Source: a virus
DNA length: 37,073 nt
Direction: 5' to 3' (one strand)
IMG/VR virus record: IMGVR_UViG_3300037246_001242
Span: 1-37,073 of that record
The notes under the pieces are model-generated. The model saw only the letters and a list, made by a program, of their open reading frames with translations. It did not search any database and was not told the DNA's origin. Numbering within the stretch: position 1 is the first letter of the stretch; each line of letters starts with the position of its first letter. This document shows, one piece after another, positions 28,358 through 37,073 of this stretch. A program made the translations under genes and the position numbers.

Positions 28358-30169
28358 CTAAACTGTTCCGTCATGTAAAACTTTATAAGTTGTCCCACCT
28401 ATATTTAATTCAATATATTGATTCCCCGCCCCCGCAGAACCAGAACCTCCAGTAGTTCCATCACTAACACCCACATCAAAATCTGCACCACCTTCATCAG
28501 TAAATGCTAATGTACAAGGTACACCAGTTTTAACCCATACCTGCCCAAACCCAGATATATCCGTATTTGCAGCAGCTTTTTCAGTTATAAACAGTGTAGT
28601 ACCTGTTTCAAGTCGTATTGCATATTGTACCGAGGCTAATCTGGTTATAGTTAATTGTGTGCTACCGAAACACCCAAGAGCTATTTGTGCTGAATTATTG
28701 TTACCACCAATAATATTTATTCCACCATTTGAACCATGTTCATTGCCATATAAATTAATGTAAGCTCCCCTGGTGTTGCTCGCGGCCCCGCCACCACACA
28801 TGGTAATACTTGAATCATCACTTGCATCTGATGTATTGGTACGAATAAGTTTTTCAGCAGAAAAAACTAAATCATCACTTAAAACCACACCAGAAAATAT
28901 TGGGTTATCTCCTGTTCCAACTCCTATCGAAGTTCTGAGGGTTGCCCCTGTTTCTTCTGCAAACGTCCCCGCACCAGTTCCTACCAGTATCCCAGAATCC
29001 TGAGTGAACTCAACGTCTTTAATATATTGAGTGTGGTCGTCATCCAGCAAGCCAGTTAATCCACCATGTTCTGTAACACCTACGCTTGTACCAGTTTTCC
29101 ATAGAGCACAATAATCAATAAAGAAATCATGTGTTGCGTTACCTGCCGATGAATGATAAAAACGTAGCCGTACTTCACCTGAGTTAATATACTGTGCTGC
29201 ACTTGCTACAGTTATTGCTTTGAATACAAAATCTCCTGAACTATCATCTATGTCAGCAAGGATAGTGGTAAAACTCGACCAGTTAAAAGGAGTTTTGTCC
29301 AAGTCTATCCGAACTACATGGGCAGGATTACCATCATATGCTGTGTGTATTTGAACTTGGTTAAAGTCTGTAACTCCGGTAAAAACCGCTTGTATATCAA
29401 ACCCAGGAGTTGCTGATATTTCATCAGTATCATAACTATCAGCATCGTCAATAGTAGCAACCGAGGCATCATTTCCACCAGCGTCACCACCTGCTGTTCG
29501 TGACATTACTGGATTATACTCAACAGGTGTTACCAAAACTATCAATTCTGACAAAGCAGCCTCAACATCCGTTGCATCAAATTGTGTGGCTGAATCTTCA
29601 ACCCCAACTAATGAAGCTCCTTTGGCGTTAGAGGTAGAAGCAAGGTCTGACCTCAACGTATCAGTGTATAACTTAGTGGCCTTCTCTGTTGGAACCGCAC
29701 TATCTGAATCTCCACCCATAGTCCCATCAGTAGAAAACTCAGTAATTTTATTAACCACTTTAAGACCAGCTACTTCAAAATCTGTAGCACCAGTGTGAAT
29801 ATTCTGTGGAAGTGATAATGTAATTGTACCAGCACCAGGAGTAGAAATGATTTGATTAGTTGTCCCCGTTATCTCAGCAAGTACTGGGTCTGCTCCGACT
29901 GATCCTATAGGTATTTTTCCATTTGCTGCAACACCGAGCGGAGTAATAGCACCAGTTCCAGACCCCAATAAGATACCATGATCTGTTATAGTGGCTAATC
30001 CAGTACCACCATTAGCAACTATGAGTGGTATAGCAAGTGACTCCAAATCCTTACTGGCATCTAAACCCAGTATGGTTGAAGCAGTATGAGACGCTATGTT
30101 TATAATAGTACCAGTAGTACCAAGTATTATCTTATTAGCTACCCTTTGTACATCAAAGATTCTTGCCAT
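28358..30169 (-). CDS. tail fibre-like/host-binding appendage protein
   Basis: 603 residues from the ATG at 30169; a TTG 18 bases upstream lies inside the preceding gene. The N-terminal region has short tail-fibre repeats (NGGTGLATITDHGILLGSGT, TPGAGTITLSL). The middle (about residues 235-360) is a beta-rich jelly-roll segment (TDFNQVQIHTAYDGNPAHVV, GEVRLRFYHSSAGNATHDFF). A TEHGGLTGLLDDDHTQYIKD linker and a C-terminal Gly-rich domain follow. These are features of trimeric fibres or binding proteins. It overlaps the beta-helix gene by 1 base (TAATG). Receptor unknown. Confidence 0.75.
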   Translation of the reverse strand: MARIFDVQRVANKIILGTTGTIINIASHTASTILGLDASKDLESLAIPLIVANGGTGLATITDHGILLGSGTGAITPLGVAANGKIPIGSVGADPVLAEITGTTNQIISTPGAGTITLSLPQNIHTGATDFEVAGLKVVNKITEFSTDGTMGGDSDSAVPTEKATKLYTDTLRSDLASTSNAKGASLVGVEDSATQFDATDVEAALSELIVLVTPVEYNPVMSRTAGGDAGGNDASVATIDDADSYDTDEISATPGFDIQAVFTGVTDFNQVQIHTAYDGNPAHVVRIDLDKTPFNWSSFTTILADIDDSSGDFVFKAITVASAAQYINSGEVRLRFYHSSAGNATHDFFIDYCALWKTGTSVGVTEHGGLTGLLDDDHTQYIKDVEFTQDSGILVGTGAGTFAEETGATLRTSIGVGTGDNPIFSGVVLSDDLVFSAEKLIRTNTSDASDDSSITMCGGGAASNTRGAYINLYGNEHGSNGGINIIGGNNNSAQIALGCFGSTQLTITRLASVQYAIRLETGTTLFITEKAAANTDISGFGQVWVKTGVPCTLAFTDEGGADFDVGVSDGTTGGSGSAGAGNQYIELNIGGTTYKVLHDGTV

Positions 30170-31227
30170 TAGAACGTTGGCCCCCAAAAGCCAGTATTGG
30201 TTGTCATTATTCCTACATTGCCTGCTGGTGCAGCTACTAACTCAAACGCACCAATATCCCAAGTGCTTGTTCGAGAAGTTCCTGCTATGTCGGGGTCGCC
30301 TAATCCATCACCAAACGGGTCATCCACCCCATTGCCAACAGAATTAGCACTCGCTTGCAATGTGAAGTCTGCAAGAGTCCTGTCACCATTGTCTGGGTCG
30401 GTTAGTTCCTGAGTCCAATCACTATTAAGAGGGTCTTGATTGCCGGATGTACTATCATCGTCATCATCACAGCAGTTTACAATCGAGTTGAATGTACCAA
30501 AGAAATCGTTATCATTATTGCCTACTATACAACTACTTACATCAACTGTACCATTGGCTCGATGTATGCCGACCGTGCAGTTATAAACAGTACAATGGCT
30601 TATCTTGACGGCAGTAGAATTGCCGATGGATATACCTCTGAAATCATTATCAGCGGAGATGAAAAAATCATAAACAACAGTATTGTATATTCGAGCGGTT
30701 ATGTTATTAGAGTTAAACTCTATACCATATCCACCCCCTGTTCCACTAACTACGCCTCTGAAAATACAGTTACTTATAAATACAAGAGTGTTTGCCGGAG
30801 ATGAGCTATAATGTAAACCTCTTCTTGAATTGGTCGATGTTTCTGTGACTTTGAATTGAATCTTATCAAAATAGACATTGCCACCTCTACATTCTATCAT
30901 CCAAGTAGCACTGTCGTCATTGTGAAGTAGATATTTGGCCTCGTCCCATTTACCATCAGTTGGAAAATCTCCACCATTACCCGAATCACCAGTAACAAGT
31001 ATATAACGAGTGGCATCAGTAACGTGCCCGTTCCAACGAAAAGTCGTAGTATCATCACCACCAGAAGAAGCACGGCAATTAACAACAAATATTTCGTCTG
31101 AACCTGTAAGGTCTTTACCTTCGGCAGCCTCAAAAGCACTTAGTGAATTATAGGCGTTTGTCCAATCTACACCCGTACCACCACCACTTGCATTGGGGTC
31201 AACATACCATTGTACTGTTGCAGCCAC
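30169..31227 (-). CDS. right-handed beta-helix protein, spike-like
   Basis: 352 residues starting at a GTG (31227) that overlaps the stop of the upstream gene (TAGTG); AGGTG lies upstream. The start MAATVQWYVDPNASGGGTG then DWTNAYNSLSAFEAAEG is the usual entry of pectate-lyase-like beta-helix proteins. Repeats of short strands with Asn/Thr ladders follow (ITARIYNTVVYDF, AVKISHCTVYNC). Such proteins bind or cut surface polysaccharide in tailspikes. No catalytic acid pair can be assigned, so binding only is equally likely. Confidence 0.75.
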   Translation of the reverse strand: MAATVQWYVDPNASGGGTGVDWTNAYNSLSAFEAAEGKDLTGSDEIFVVNCRASSGGDDTTTFRWNGHVTDATRYILVTGDSGNGGDFPTDGKWDEAKYLLHNDDSATWMIECRGGNVYFDKIQFKVTETSTNSRRGLHYSSSPANTLVFISNCIFRGVVSGTGGGYGIEFNSNNITARIYNTVVYDFFISADNDFRGISIGNSTAVKISHCTVYNCTVGIHRANGTVDVSSCIVGNNDNDFFGTFNSIVNCCDDDDDSTSGNQDPLNSDWTQELTDPDNGDRTLADFTLQASANSVGNGVDDPFGDGLGDPDIAGTSRTSTWDIGAFELVAAPAGNVGIMTTNTGFWGPTF

Positions 31228-31856
31228 TATGCACCTTTATCCGTTATTGTTAAATCGTTAATGCTATTCACAGTCGTTATATCACCAGAATTAGTAGAAA
31301 TCTTGAATCGACTCTTGTAAAATGACGTTGTTTGTTTATACCTATTATCTGCTTTGGAACCAGGTACAGCAATTACTCTAAATACTTTTTTATTAAATCC
31401 TCTTGCCTTTGGCCCTGTCCAAAAACCAAGAGGTCTGGTTTCAATAACATCGCCACGCTGATATTGTCCTGCAACTTTTTCAGGGAAATATTCATCTTTT
31501 TTAGTATACTTAGTTATTTCTCCAGATGTTAATTTATTCATCCAATGGTCTGTATCATAAATTAAAAATTCAACTCCAGCACTTAACTTATATTCCGAAT
31601 AAGGAAACGGAGCGGGGCTTTTGATAACAAACTGATACATATACATTGTCCGTTCCCATTGTTCCTGTTCCTGTGTATATTCCCAAGGTAAATGTTTCTT
31701 ACATACTTGAAATATCTGTTGGCGTTTTTGCATAGTATAGTTATGAAAAACATCATAAGTATTTGGACCAACATCAATATGACCATTTATACTAATATAC
31801 GTCAACTGATATGCAGGTGCAAATAATTCATCAAATGGTTTGAAAGTTATTGCCAT
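31227..31856 (-). CDS. virion-region protein, unknown
   Basis: 209 residues. Aromatic and charged (KPFDELFAPAYQLTYISING, QKRQQIFQVCKKHLPWEYTQ), with a beta-rich C-terminus (TKYTKKDEYFPEKVAGQYQR). No signature is recognised. The ATG is 4 bases after the stop of the upstream gene. Because it is flanked by appendage proteins on both sides it is likely part of the tail or adsorption apparatus. Confidence 0.5.
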   Translation of the reverse strand: MAITFKPFDELFAPAYQLTYISINGHIDVGPNTYDVFHNYTMQKRQQIFQVCKKHLPWEYTQEQEQWERTMYMYQFVIKSPAPFPYSEYKLSAGVEFLIYDTDHWMNKLTSGEITKYTKKDEYFPEKVAGQYQRGDVIETRPLGFWTGPKARGFNKKVFRVIAVPGSKADNRYKQTTSFYKSRFKISTNSGDITTVNSINDLTITDKGA

Positions 31857-31860
31857 TATA

Positions 31861-33402
31861 TTATCCAGGTATTGTATAACCGGTTACTGATACACTAACA
31901 TCTCCTGCACCTTCTGTAATTACTTCTAAATCACTATCAACCCCTAACACTATTGGGGCGTTTTTAGGTAGAGTAATAGCTACACCACCACCTGCCTTTA
32001 ACCAAAATTTACCAGTTAAAGCAGTGCTATCTTCCTCTTGTAATTTAACCCATAGTTCTGCGTCAGAAGATATAATATAAGATTGAACTACTATTATTGT
32101 GCTCGCTGCACTTGCATGAACAGCATTACCTTCCCCTGAAGCATCGGCACTATCAAAAACAGTTTGAAAATGTTGAGGTTCTACACCCACCAAGAGACGA
32201 CCATATTGATCGGCTAACATTCTGACAGCATCACCATCTTCAACTACTGCTGGTTTGGTACTATCATAAGCAGCCATTACCTGTGGCCCATCAGACGATG
32301 CAGCAGAATCATGTACTGCATCCCAATCGTCTATAATACCTAATGATAATACCCCATCATCATCAGTTGCGATAGTGACTCTTTGCACACCAGTACCGTG
32401 TACTCCTTCGTCCATCGTTATAGCAGTACCGCCCATTTGGGCAAGATTGGTAACAGTGGAAACTGTAGTAACCGTACCAGCAACTATGTCACATTGCATG
32501 TGGGTTGCCGATACTGCTCCTGCGATAGTAGCTAAGTGTGCAACACTATCATCATCAGTTGCGATAGTCACTCTTAGTTCTGTACCATCTAAAGCACTTT
32601 CTCCTACTCCCGCGTCTGTACCAGCAAGATTAAGATTGACATTACAAAAATTACTATCATCCCAATCATCAAGTATTGATAGCGATGCCGCCATAGCATC
32701 ACTATTAAAGTCTTGTGTCCATAAAGCACCCTCAGCAGTTCCCCGCAAACCTATCCAATCACCTTCCACAGGAGTTACTGTAGTAAGTGCATCATCACGT
32801 TCTATCATTATAGCACTACCCACTTGTGGGTTTGCAGTAGTAACATCTTCCGTATATTCTGTTCCACCACCCCCGCCAGTAACGTGCAACGCCCCTGTAC
32901 TACCCACACGTAAAGGAACAAAATCACCATCGGCAGGGGTTAGGGTAGTTAATGAATCATCACGAACTACCAAAGCCATAACACCAACATCATTAGCACC
33001 GATAGCTACGTCTCTGGCTTTACCAAGATTGGTTGCACCTGTTAACGGTACTATACTGGTAACATCTACATCACCAATATCAATACCAGAGTTAGCAGTA
33101 AGTTTACCTATACCGGCTGTTCCCGCAGCTAATTTACCAATCTCATTAGTCCCTGCTGGTAGAGCCTCTCCAAACTTAATGTCACCGATATACGTTGCAT
33201 CGGATATATCACTGGCCGGTGCGACCGTTAGAGCATTGGCTTTAGCTGCCTGGTTTACTCTTATAGAACCAGTACCGTTAAGCGTACCATCTATCAATTT
33301 AACAAATTGAACTTGACCTTGTGAATGTGACCCGTCCACTTGAATATCATCAGAGGCTACTGTTTTACCAGAACCTTCGGTTATGTCAACATTATCAGCC
33401 AT
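31861..33402 (-). CDS. repetitive virion appendage protein
   Basis: 513 residues. Internal duplications are visible: DDSLTTLTPADGDFVPLRVG against DDALTTVTPVEGDWIGLRGT; LSILDDWDDSN against LGIIDDWDAVHD; and RVTIATDDDSVAHLA against RVTIATDDDGVLSLG. The segment 32356-32376 recurs in frame at 32548-32568 (21 identical bases, 192 apart). The composition (Ala, Thr, Asp, Gly) and units of this kind are widespread in virion genes of environmental phages. AAGGAG precedes the ATG. Function is probably structural. Confidence 0.7.
   Translation of the reverse strand: MADNVDITEGSGKTVASDDIQVDGSHSQGQVQFVKLIDGTLNGTGSIRVNQAAKANALTVAPASDISDATYIGDIKFGEALPAGTNEIGKLAAGTAGIGKLTANSGIDIGDVDVTSIVPLTGATNLGKARDVAIGANDVGVMALVVRDDSLTTLTPADGDFVPLRVGSTGALHVTGGGGGTEYTEDVTTANPQVGSAIMIERDDALTTVTPVEGDWIGLRGTAEGALWTQDFNSDAMAASLSILDDWDDSNFCNVNLNLAGTDAGVGESALDGTELRVTIATDDDSVAHLATIAGAVSATHMQCDIVAGTVTTVSTVTNLAQMGGTAITMDEGVHGTGVQRVTIATDDDGVLSLGIIDDWDAVHDSAASSDGPQVMAAYDSTKPAVVEDGDAVRMLADQYGRLLVGVEPQHFQTVFDSADASGEGNAVHASAASTIIVVQSYIISSDAELWVKLQEEDSTALTGKFWLKAGGGVAITLPKNAPIVLGVDSDLEVITEGAGDVSVSVTGYTIPG
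32356..32568 (-). repeat. in-frame internal repeats in the appendage gene
   Basis: A 21-base segment at 32356-32376 is identical at 32548-32568, and the match extends through one mismatch for six more bases. The offset of 192 bases is 64 codons, so it encodes the repeated VTIATDDD unit. This shows recent duplication or strong constraint. Confidence 0.6.
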
Positions 33403-33411
33403 GTTTTCTCC

Positions 33412-33801
33412 TTATGGTGAAGCATAAGTTAATGCCAGTAAAAGACCCATAGGCATACCTGCTTCTATTGGTATTACTACCAAAGCAGTAATATAAAATT
33501 GTGTGTCATCAGAAAATAAAACAACATCCCCATCCGAGTTCTTAATCCGAATAGTATCTGTTATGTCTAAACGACTATTAGCATCATCCCAATTGAGGTT
33601 GGTGTTATTCTCACTCAGTACACCATTATTGTCAACAAATATTATTGAATTATCAGTTAGGCCAGTCAGTGTCAACCCTACAAAAGTAGGGCTACTCCCC
33701 GGAGCAAGCCCCTGGCCTATCACCCGACTGGCAAGGTCATTTATGATAAACTCAAGGTTGAGCCAATCATGTGCAACTAAACTATATTGTTCTACGCTCA
33801 T
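33412..33801 (-). CDS. small fibre-like virion protein
   Basis: 129 residues. The APGSSPTFVGLTLTGLTDN segment is a typical tail-fibre/appendage linker repeat, similar to one in the 28358 gene. The rest is beta-rich (IRIKNSDGDVVLFSDDTQFY). There is no clear ribosome binding site, and the ATG lies three bases after the preceding stop, so translational coupling is likely. Probably part of the same tail apparatus. Confidence 0.6.
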   Translation of the reverse strand: MSVEQYSLVAHDWLNLEFIINDLASRVIGQGLAPGSSPTFVGLTLTGLTDNSIIFVDNNGVLSENNTNLNWDDANSRLDITDTIRIKNSDGDVVLFSDDTQFYITALVVIPIEAGMPMGLLLALTYASP

Positions 33802-33803
33802 TG

Positions 33804-34400
33804 TTAAAATTGCATAGTGCTGTATGCACCACCAGAACCACCACCACCCCTGTTTCTTACATCAAATTCACTCATAAATTGAGATAATGACTTACGTTGC
33901 TTGCGTTGCCCCTGAATGGATACGTTTTGTGCAGCCACTTGTCCTTGTCGTTGACCAACATAACCCATATAAGGGGCATATGTTGGGTCTTGGGTCGTAG
34001 CTAATGTCTGTGCTCGTTGGCCACGCAAACCAGATAAACTCTGCAATGCCTGAGTTAAAAACTGAGTACGAACATCTTCCACACCAGCAAGACCTTGGGC
34101 CAAATCTCTTTTAACCCGCAACCCTGTCCCCGTTGCCAACGACCCACTACTCATCCCGGTTGACACTTGGGTGGACAACGCCTCGGCCTGGGCTTGCCTG
34201 GCTTGTTCCTGTAACAACATGGCTTGACCCTTGCCATATCCGCCACCCGGTTGGAACATCTGTACTGATTCCTGTAAAGGTTGTTCAGCAGAACCAAACA
34301 TTCCCTTTGCTTCTCTCTGAGTACCCAACCATCTTTGTAAAGCTGATTGGGCAACATCTCGACCATAACTTTGTTGTGGGTTATATGATACTTGTACCAT
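33804..34400 (-). CDS. Gln/Ala-rich virion-region protein
   Basis: 198 residues. Very rich in Gln, Ala and Gly (QPLQESVQMFQPGGGYGKGQ, QARQAQAEALSTQVSTGMSS), helical with few aromatic residues, and ends in GGGGSGGAYSTMQF. The composition is like internal or scaffold-like virion proteins of podoviruses, which is compatible with its place beside the hub-like gene, but no family is recognised. GGAG and a 1-base TAATG overlap define the start. Confidence 0.5.
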   Translation of the reverse strand: MVQVSYNPQQSYGRDVAQSALQRWLGTQREAKGMFGSAEQPLQESVQMFQPGGGYGKGQAMLLQEQARQAQAEALSTQVSTGMSSGSLATGTGLRVKRDLAQGLAGVEDVRTQFLTQALQSLSGLRGQRAQTLATTQDPTYAPYMGYVGQRQGQVAAQNVSIQGQRKQRKSLSQFMSEFDVRNRGGGGSGGAYSTMQF

Positions 34401-35923
34401 TATTTACTCCTTCCAGACTCTTGCATGTCTGTATCTATTTTTTCCATACTCCAACTTGATGCAACTGAGTCGTTGGATAATTTTATCCCAATCGCCGCAG
34501 CCTCTACATGCTGCCTAATTGACGGGAGTAATTTATCAACTGCAAATGTTTTTGATACTTTAGGTGATTCGTCATCAATAACATTCTTTATTAAGTGTTG
34601 GGCTGTAAGACCAGAATATACAGAAGCCGTAATAGAATCGGTGTCTATGCCTGTACTAATGGACAACTCATCCAAACTCACTTTGGCTCTTATGTTTTGG
34701 CCGACTATTGGCCCTAACAAAACTTCACTCTCTATGGCCACAGTACCATCATCAGATTTTTCAGTTTCATCCCATTTACGAATATAGCCATCGTTACACC
34801 CAGCCAATAAAGTTCGCTGGGATTTGACTCTTGAATCAAAATAAGCCAGAATAGTGGGGGTATGTGCTTCCTGATATTCTTCAGGAAATACACCACCTGT
34901 TCTCAAATCCAACCAAAATATGGCACTCCATACTCCATCATTTTGACTAACTGAAATTTCTATACCATAGTTGTCCTTATCGTATTCCATTACCACTCTG
35001 TCGGTTCTTCTGTTAAGCCCTAAATTAGAAATCAATTTGGGCAGATGTTCTTTAGTAAGGTTGGTAGGTGGCTGACCTTCAATTATAGCAGTCGCCGTGA
35101 GTCCATATATTCCATCACTACCCATAAAGTATAGGTTATTTTTGTCATCCCAACAGTATGACTCATCACTAAAGATACCAGTTGTATCAGATAAGGTAGT
35201 GAAAAACCCACCCTTGGCGGGGTCTGCTCGCATCACAAACATATTATTTTGGCAACCAAACACCATAGTGTTACCCTTATAAGGTATCATAGCTATAAGT
35301 TGGTCGCCAACCAATCCTGCCTTCTTGGTTGCCTGACTATTCTGGGCCGAGGCCACATCATCAACCACCAAAAGAAGGTCAAGAGGGTCATTAATTCGTG
35401 TGGCAAACCACTGATGGGGGTTCTGGATACTGTTCATAAAAACCCTGCCCCAACACAGGGCCATAACATTAGACCCTCCATCGGGGAATGTACCAGTAGA
35501 TAACGTCCAGTTTAACCAATGCGGTGGAGCAACTATTTTGGCTGCATCGGCAGGTGTTACTGTAGCCCCTGAATCGGCCCCGGTTATGATTTGAGATGCT
35601 ACGAACTCGGTTGTAGTGGTTCGGTATATCAAACTCCAAACTGTTGCCCCACTTCCAACGTTCTCATCGAAGATTCCAATAGCCCCACTCACAGCCTGTT
35701 CCACCACTTCGCCTTGGGTGAATGTCCCGGTGACTGTGCCGACTATGCGCGTATTGATGAAATCTAACTTGTGAAATCCGCTATCAGCCTTAGTTGCAGA
35801 ATACGCTCGCCCGTCCGCGAAGTAGAGCTTCTGGTATGCAGGCTGTACGGCCACCTGTCCCGATGTATCTAAATCACCGGCTGTGAATCCGTGACCTGCT
35901 GCTAACACTGTTAAACTTGGCAT
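34400..35923 (-). CDS. probable tail stopper/hub protein, beta-propeller-like
   Basis: 507 residues from the ATG at 35923, preceded by TTGGAGATGCTTG. Repeated blade-like strands are visible (VWSLIYRTTTTEFVASQI, MALCWGRVFMNSIQNPHQWF, NTMVFGCQNNMFVMRADPAK, NLYFMGSDGIYGLTATA). The QWFATRINDPLDLL segment resembles the conserved part of P22-type packaged-DNA stabilisation proteins. That would place it at the head-tail junction of a podovirus. The resemblance is by eye and not proven. It overlaps its neighbours by 1 base on both sides. Confidence 0.55.
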   Translation of the reverse strand: MPSLTVLAAGHGFTAGDLDTSGQVAVQPAYQKLYFADGRAYSATKADSGFHKLDFINTRIVGTVTGTFTQGEVVEQAVSGAIGIFDENVGSGATVWSLIYRTTTTEFVASQIITGADSGATVTPADAAKIVAPPHWLNWTLSTGTFPDGGSNVMALCWGRVFMNSIQNPHQWFATRINDPLDLLLVVDDVASAQNSQATKKAGLVGDQLIAMIPYKGNTMVFGCQNNMFVMRADPAKGGFFTTLSDTTGIFSDESYCWDDKNNLYFMGSDGIYGLTATAIIEGQPPTNLTKEHLPKLISNLGLNRRTDRVVMEYDKDNYGIEISVSQNDGVWSAIFWLDLRTGGVFPEEYQEAHTPTILAYFDSRVKSQRTLLAGCNDGYIRKWDETEKSDDGTVAIESEVLLGPIVGQNIRAKVSLDELSISTGIDTDSITASVYSGLTAQHLIKNVIDDESPKVSKTFAVDKLLPSIRQHVEAAAIGIKLSNDSVASSWSMEKIDTDMQESGRSK

Positions 35924-36114
35924 CAAGCATCTCCAAAATATTCATCAATCACTTCTTTTACACCACATAAAACATTATGCCTTTCTTCACATCCAGCACC
36001 TTGATTTCTTATTGTTTGTTTCTGTGCTGCTATTACAGCTTCAAGATGTTTGATTCGTTCCTGTTGAACTTTGTTTTGTTTATATAACCGTTGTAAGGTA
36101 AAATCTTCTTCCAT
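35923..36114 (-). CDS. small coiled-coil protein
   Basis: 63 residues from the ATG at 36114; the TTG three bases before belongs to the shared leader. It is a helix with heptad-type spacing (YKQNKVQQERIKHLEAVIAA) and two cysteines further on. It ends EYFGDA. The last bases and the leader TTTGGAGATGCTTGATG are identical to those at the junction of the next gene. Function unknown. Confidence 0.5.
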   Translation of the reverse strand: MEEDFTLQRLYKQNKVQQERIKHLEAVIAAQKQTIRNQGAGCEERHNVLCGVKEVIDEYFGDA

Positions 36115-36488
36115 CAAGCATCTCCAAAGTAAATCACTTTATGGCCTAAAACCACTACACGGTTTTTCAACCTTCCACCACCTGTGTACTCGAAGTCATC
36201 TATATCCACCCAACCCACTGTCGGTTGCCACACCAAGTCCGGGTCATAATCAGACCTACGAGTAGCTATGGTAAATGATGATTCCTGTGAAATAAAAGTC
36301 CAAGTGTCACCTGTTGTTGTCAATTCACTTACATCATCGTAAGTATCAACACGCCATTCATAAATAGAAAAATAAGCCAATAAATCCTGTATAGCACCTG
36401 GTATAGCAAACTCTAAATCATAAGTGTCGTCTATGTGTACCCAACTGTCACCAGATAATCTAAAATATATTTGATACTGAATAGCCAT
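36114..36488 (-). CDS. small virion-region protein
   Basis: 124 residues from the ATG at 36488, which overlaps the stop of the upstream gene (TAATG). Beta-rich, with many Asp, Tyr and Trp (YFRLSGDSWVHIDDTYDLEF, TGDTWTFISQESS). It ends VIYFGDA, the same last residues as the 35923 gene, because both share the TTTGGAGATGCTTGATG junction. Could be a fibre or tail-tip component; no family is recognised. Confidence 0.5.
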   Translation of the reverse strand: MAIQYQIYFRLSGDSWVHIDDTYDLEFAIPGAIQDLLAYFSIYEWRVDTYDDVSELTTTGDTWTFISQESSFTIATRRSDYDPDLVWQPTVGWVDIDDFEYTGGGRLKNRVVVLGHKVIYFGDA

Positions 36489-37073
36489 TAATCTGGTGCT
36501 TCCCACTGTAACTTTTTAAGTTGGTCTTTTCCTGTTATTTTTATATCTTCCTGGTCATCTGTTGGTGTTGGGTTCTGGGCCTTGCCTGGTGCATCACTAC
36601 CATAAACTCTAAAATTCATATCATTATTAGTATTTACAGCACCCCATGTTGAACCACTGTTACCACTACCTACGCTACCACCAGCCGCGTAACCAGCACT
36701 CCCATACCCAAATGGAGCATAATAATTACCACCATCTGCCCCTGCTGCACGACTAACTATAGCATACTGTGTAGCGTCACTTGACGCATAAGGTGAAACA
36801 AAATTATATATATACCATGCCAGCGTAGGCAGTACAGAAATTACTGAATCTGATACAGTAACGCTGGCTTTATCATCCCCTGATGGTTTTCCATCAGTAG
36901 TCTCACGAATACTTATAGTTATATTTCCGGGTGAGCCGAATCTCCACCCATATAAAGCAACACCTGTGATGGCATAAGCCGAAGTCGTAGTAAAAGTTTG
37001 TGCCCTCCAAAATACGGTACTGTTAATGACAAACCCTGTCCCATCAAAAGTTTCAAATAATTCTTTTAGTGCC
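36488..37073 (-). CDS. virion appendage protein, C-terminal part, runs off the window
   Basis: The frame is open from the window edge to the TAA at 36488-36490, giving 195 residues without the start. The visible part has the pattern WRAQTFTTTSAYAITGVALY, then RFGSPGNITISIRETTDGKP and a later YAIVSRAAG, which is the anchor/binding jelly-roll seen in many virion and surface proteins (choice-of-anchor type). A Gly/Ser-rich tail and an acidic QNPTPTDDQEDIK segment follow. It begins upstream beyond 37073. Head and packaging genes would be expected further in that direction. Confidence 0.7.
   Translation of the reverse strand, partial: ALKELFETFDGTGFVINSTVFWRAQTFTTTSAYAITGVALYGWRFGSPGNITISIRETTDGKPSGDDKASVTVSDSVISVLPTLAWYIYNFVSPYASSDATQYAIVSRAAGADGGNYYAPFGYGSAGYAAGGSVGSGNSGSTWGAVNTNNDMNFRVYGSDAPGKAQNPTPTDDQEDIKITGKDQLKKLQWEAPD

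Noticed and set aside
32375-33310. 311-residue + strand open frame opposite the appendage gene
   Set aside because: It lies entirely antisense to a coupled - strand gene with a repetitive virion composition, has no ribosome binding site, and its composition (Ser/Pro/Val) mirrors the opposite strand.
1-37073. CRISPR array
   Set aside because: No set of regularly spaced identical 24-40 base repeats was seen; the repeats at 589-870 are short and irregularly spaced.
1-37073. tRNA genes
   Set aside because: I did not find a cloverleaf with a T-loop GTTCRANNC context; only hairpins of other kinds are present. A tRNAscan run would settle it.
1-37073. Integrase, transposase or attachment site
   Set aside because: No tyrosine/serine recombinase or transposase motif was seen in any supported gene, and no terminal inverted repeats around a gene block.

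Overview
The window looks like a segment of a tailed double-stranded DNA phage genome, probably from an uncultured environmental phage of a Gram-negative-type host. The evidence is a dense early/replication block of tiny overlapping genes on the + strand facing a block of virion genes on the - strand. There are no tRNAs, rRNAs or cellular housekeeping operons. Several promoters are near-consensus sigma70 and many starts carry GGAG-type ribosome binding sites. A virion block with a hub-like beta-sheet protein and a 1484-residue internal/ejection-type protein suggests a podovirus-like particle, but terminase, portal and capsid genes are not in the window and probably lie beyond the right edge, so this is inference. 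I saw no integrase or lysogeny repressor.

Layout. Positions 1-4260 hold very small + strand genes, most unrecognisable, interspersed with sigma70 promoters, palindromes and structured intergenic elements. The 575-base gene-free stretch 392-966 is dense in inverted and direct repeats and is the best candidate for a control region or replication origin. Positions 4263-9970 carry cysteine-rich proteins, two degenerate endonuclease VII-like proteins (1660 and 4753), a two-HTH protein, a receiver-like domain protein, a RecG-type helicase, an Nmad1-like protein, a 5'-deoxynucleotidase and a metallophosphoesterase. Positions 10193-21095 are the replication, recombination and modification core: family A DNA polymerase with 3'-5' exonuclease, VRR-NUC nuclease, two DNA methyltransferases, a Cas4/RecB-like nuclease with Fe-S-type cysteines, a Lar-like zinc protein, a Sak4-like ATPase, a putative ssDNA-binding protein, a radical SAM protein and a TOPRIM-SF3 primase-helicase. 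Positions 21110-22738 end the + block with a lipoprotein, small zinc-ribbon and membrane proteins and a pair of small paralogues.

From 22724 to the right edge all genes are on the - strand: an XhlA/holin-like protein, the giant internal protein with two ADP-ribosyltransferase-like segments, a second virion-type protein, tail-fibre-like proteins, a beta-helix protein, repetitive appendage proteins, a probable stopper/hub protein and the 3' end of a further appendage protein. Nearly every junction is a 1-4 base stop/start overlap, so both blocks are probably long translationally coupled operons. They converge with a 15-base overlap and no visible bidirectional terminator.

How it may work together: the left region would fire first from host sigma70 promoters; polymerase, primase-helicase, RecG and the Sak4/SSB/Cas4-like set would replicate and recombine the genome; the methyltransferases and Lar-like protein would counter host restriction; the - strand genes build the particle. 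The early small-gene region with its repeated structured elements, and the ADP-ribosyltransferase-like virion protein, are the most unusual parts.
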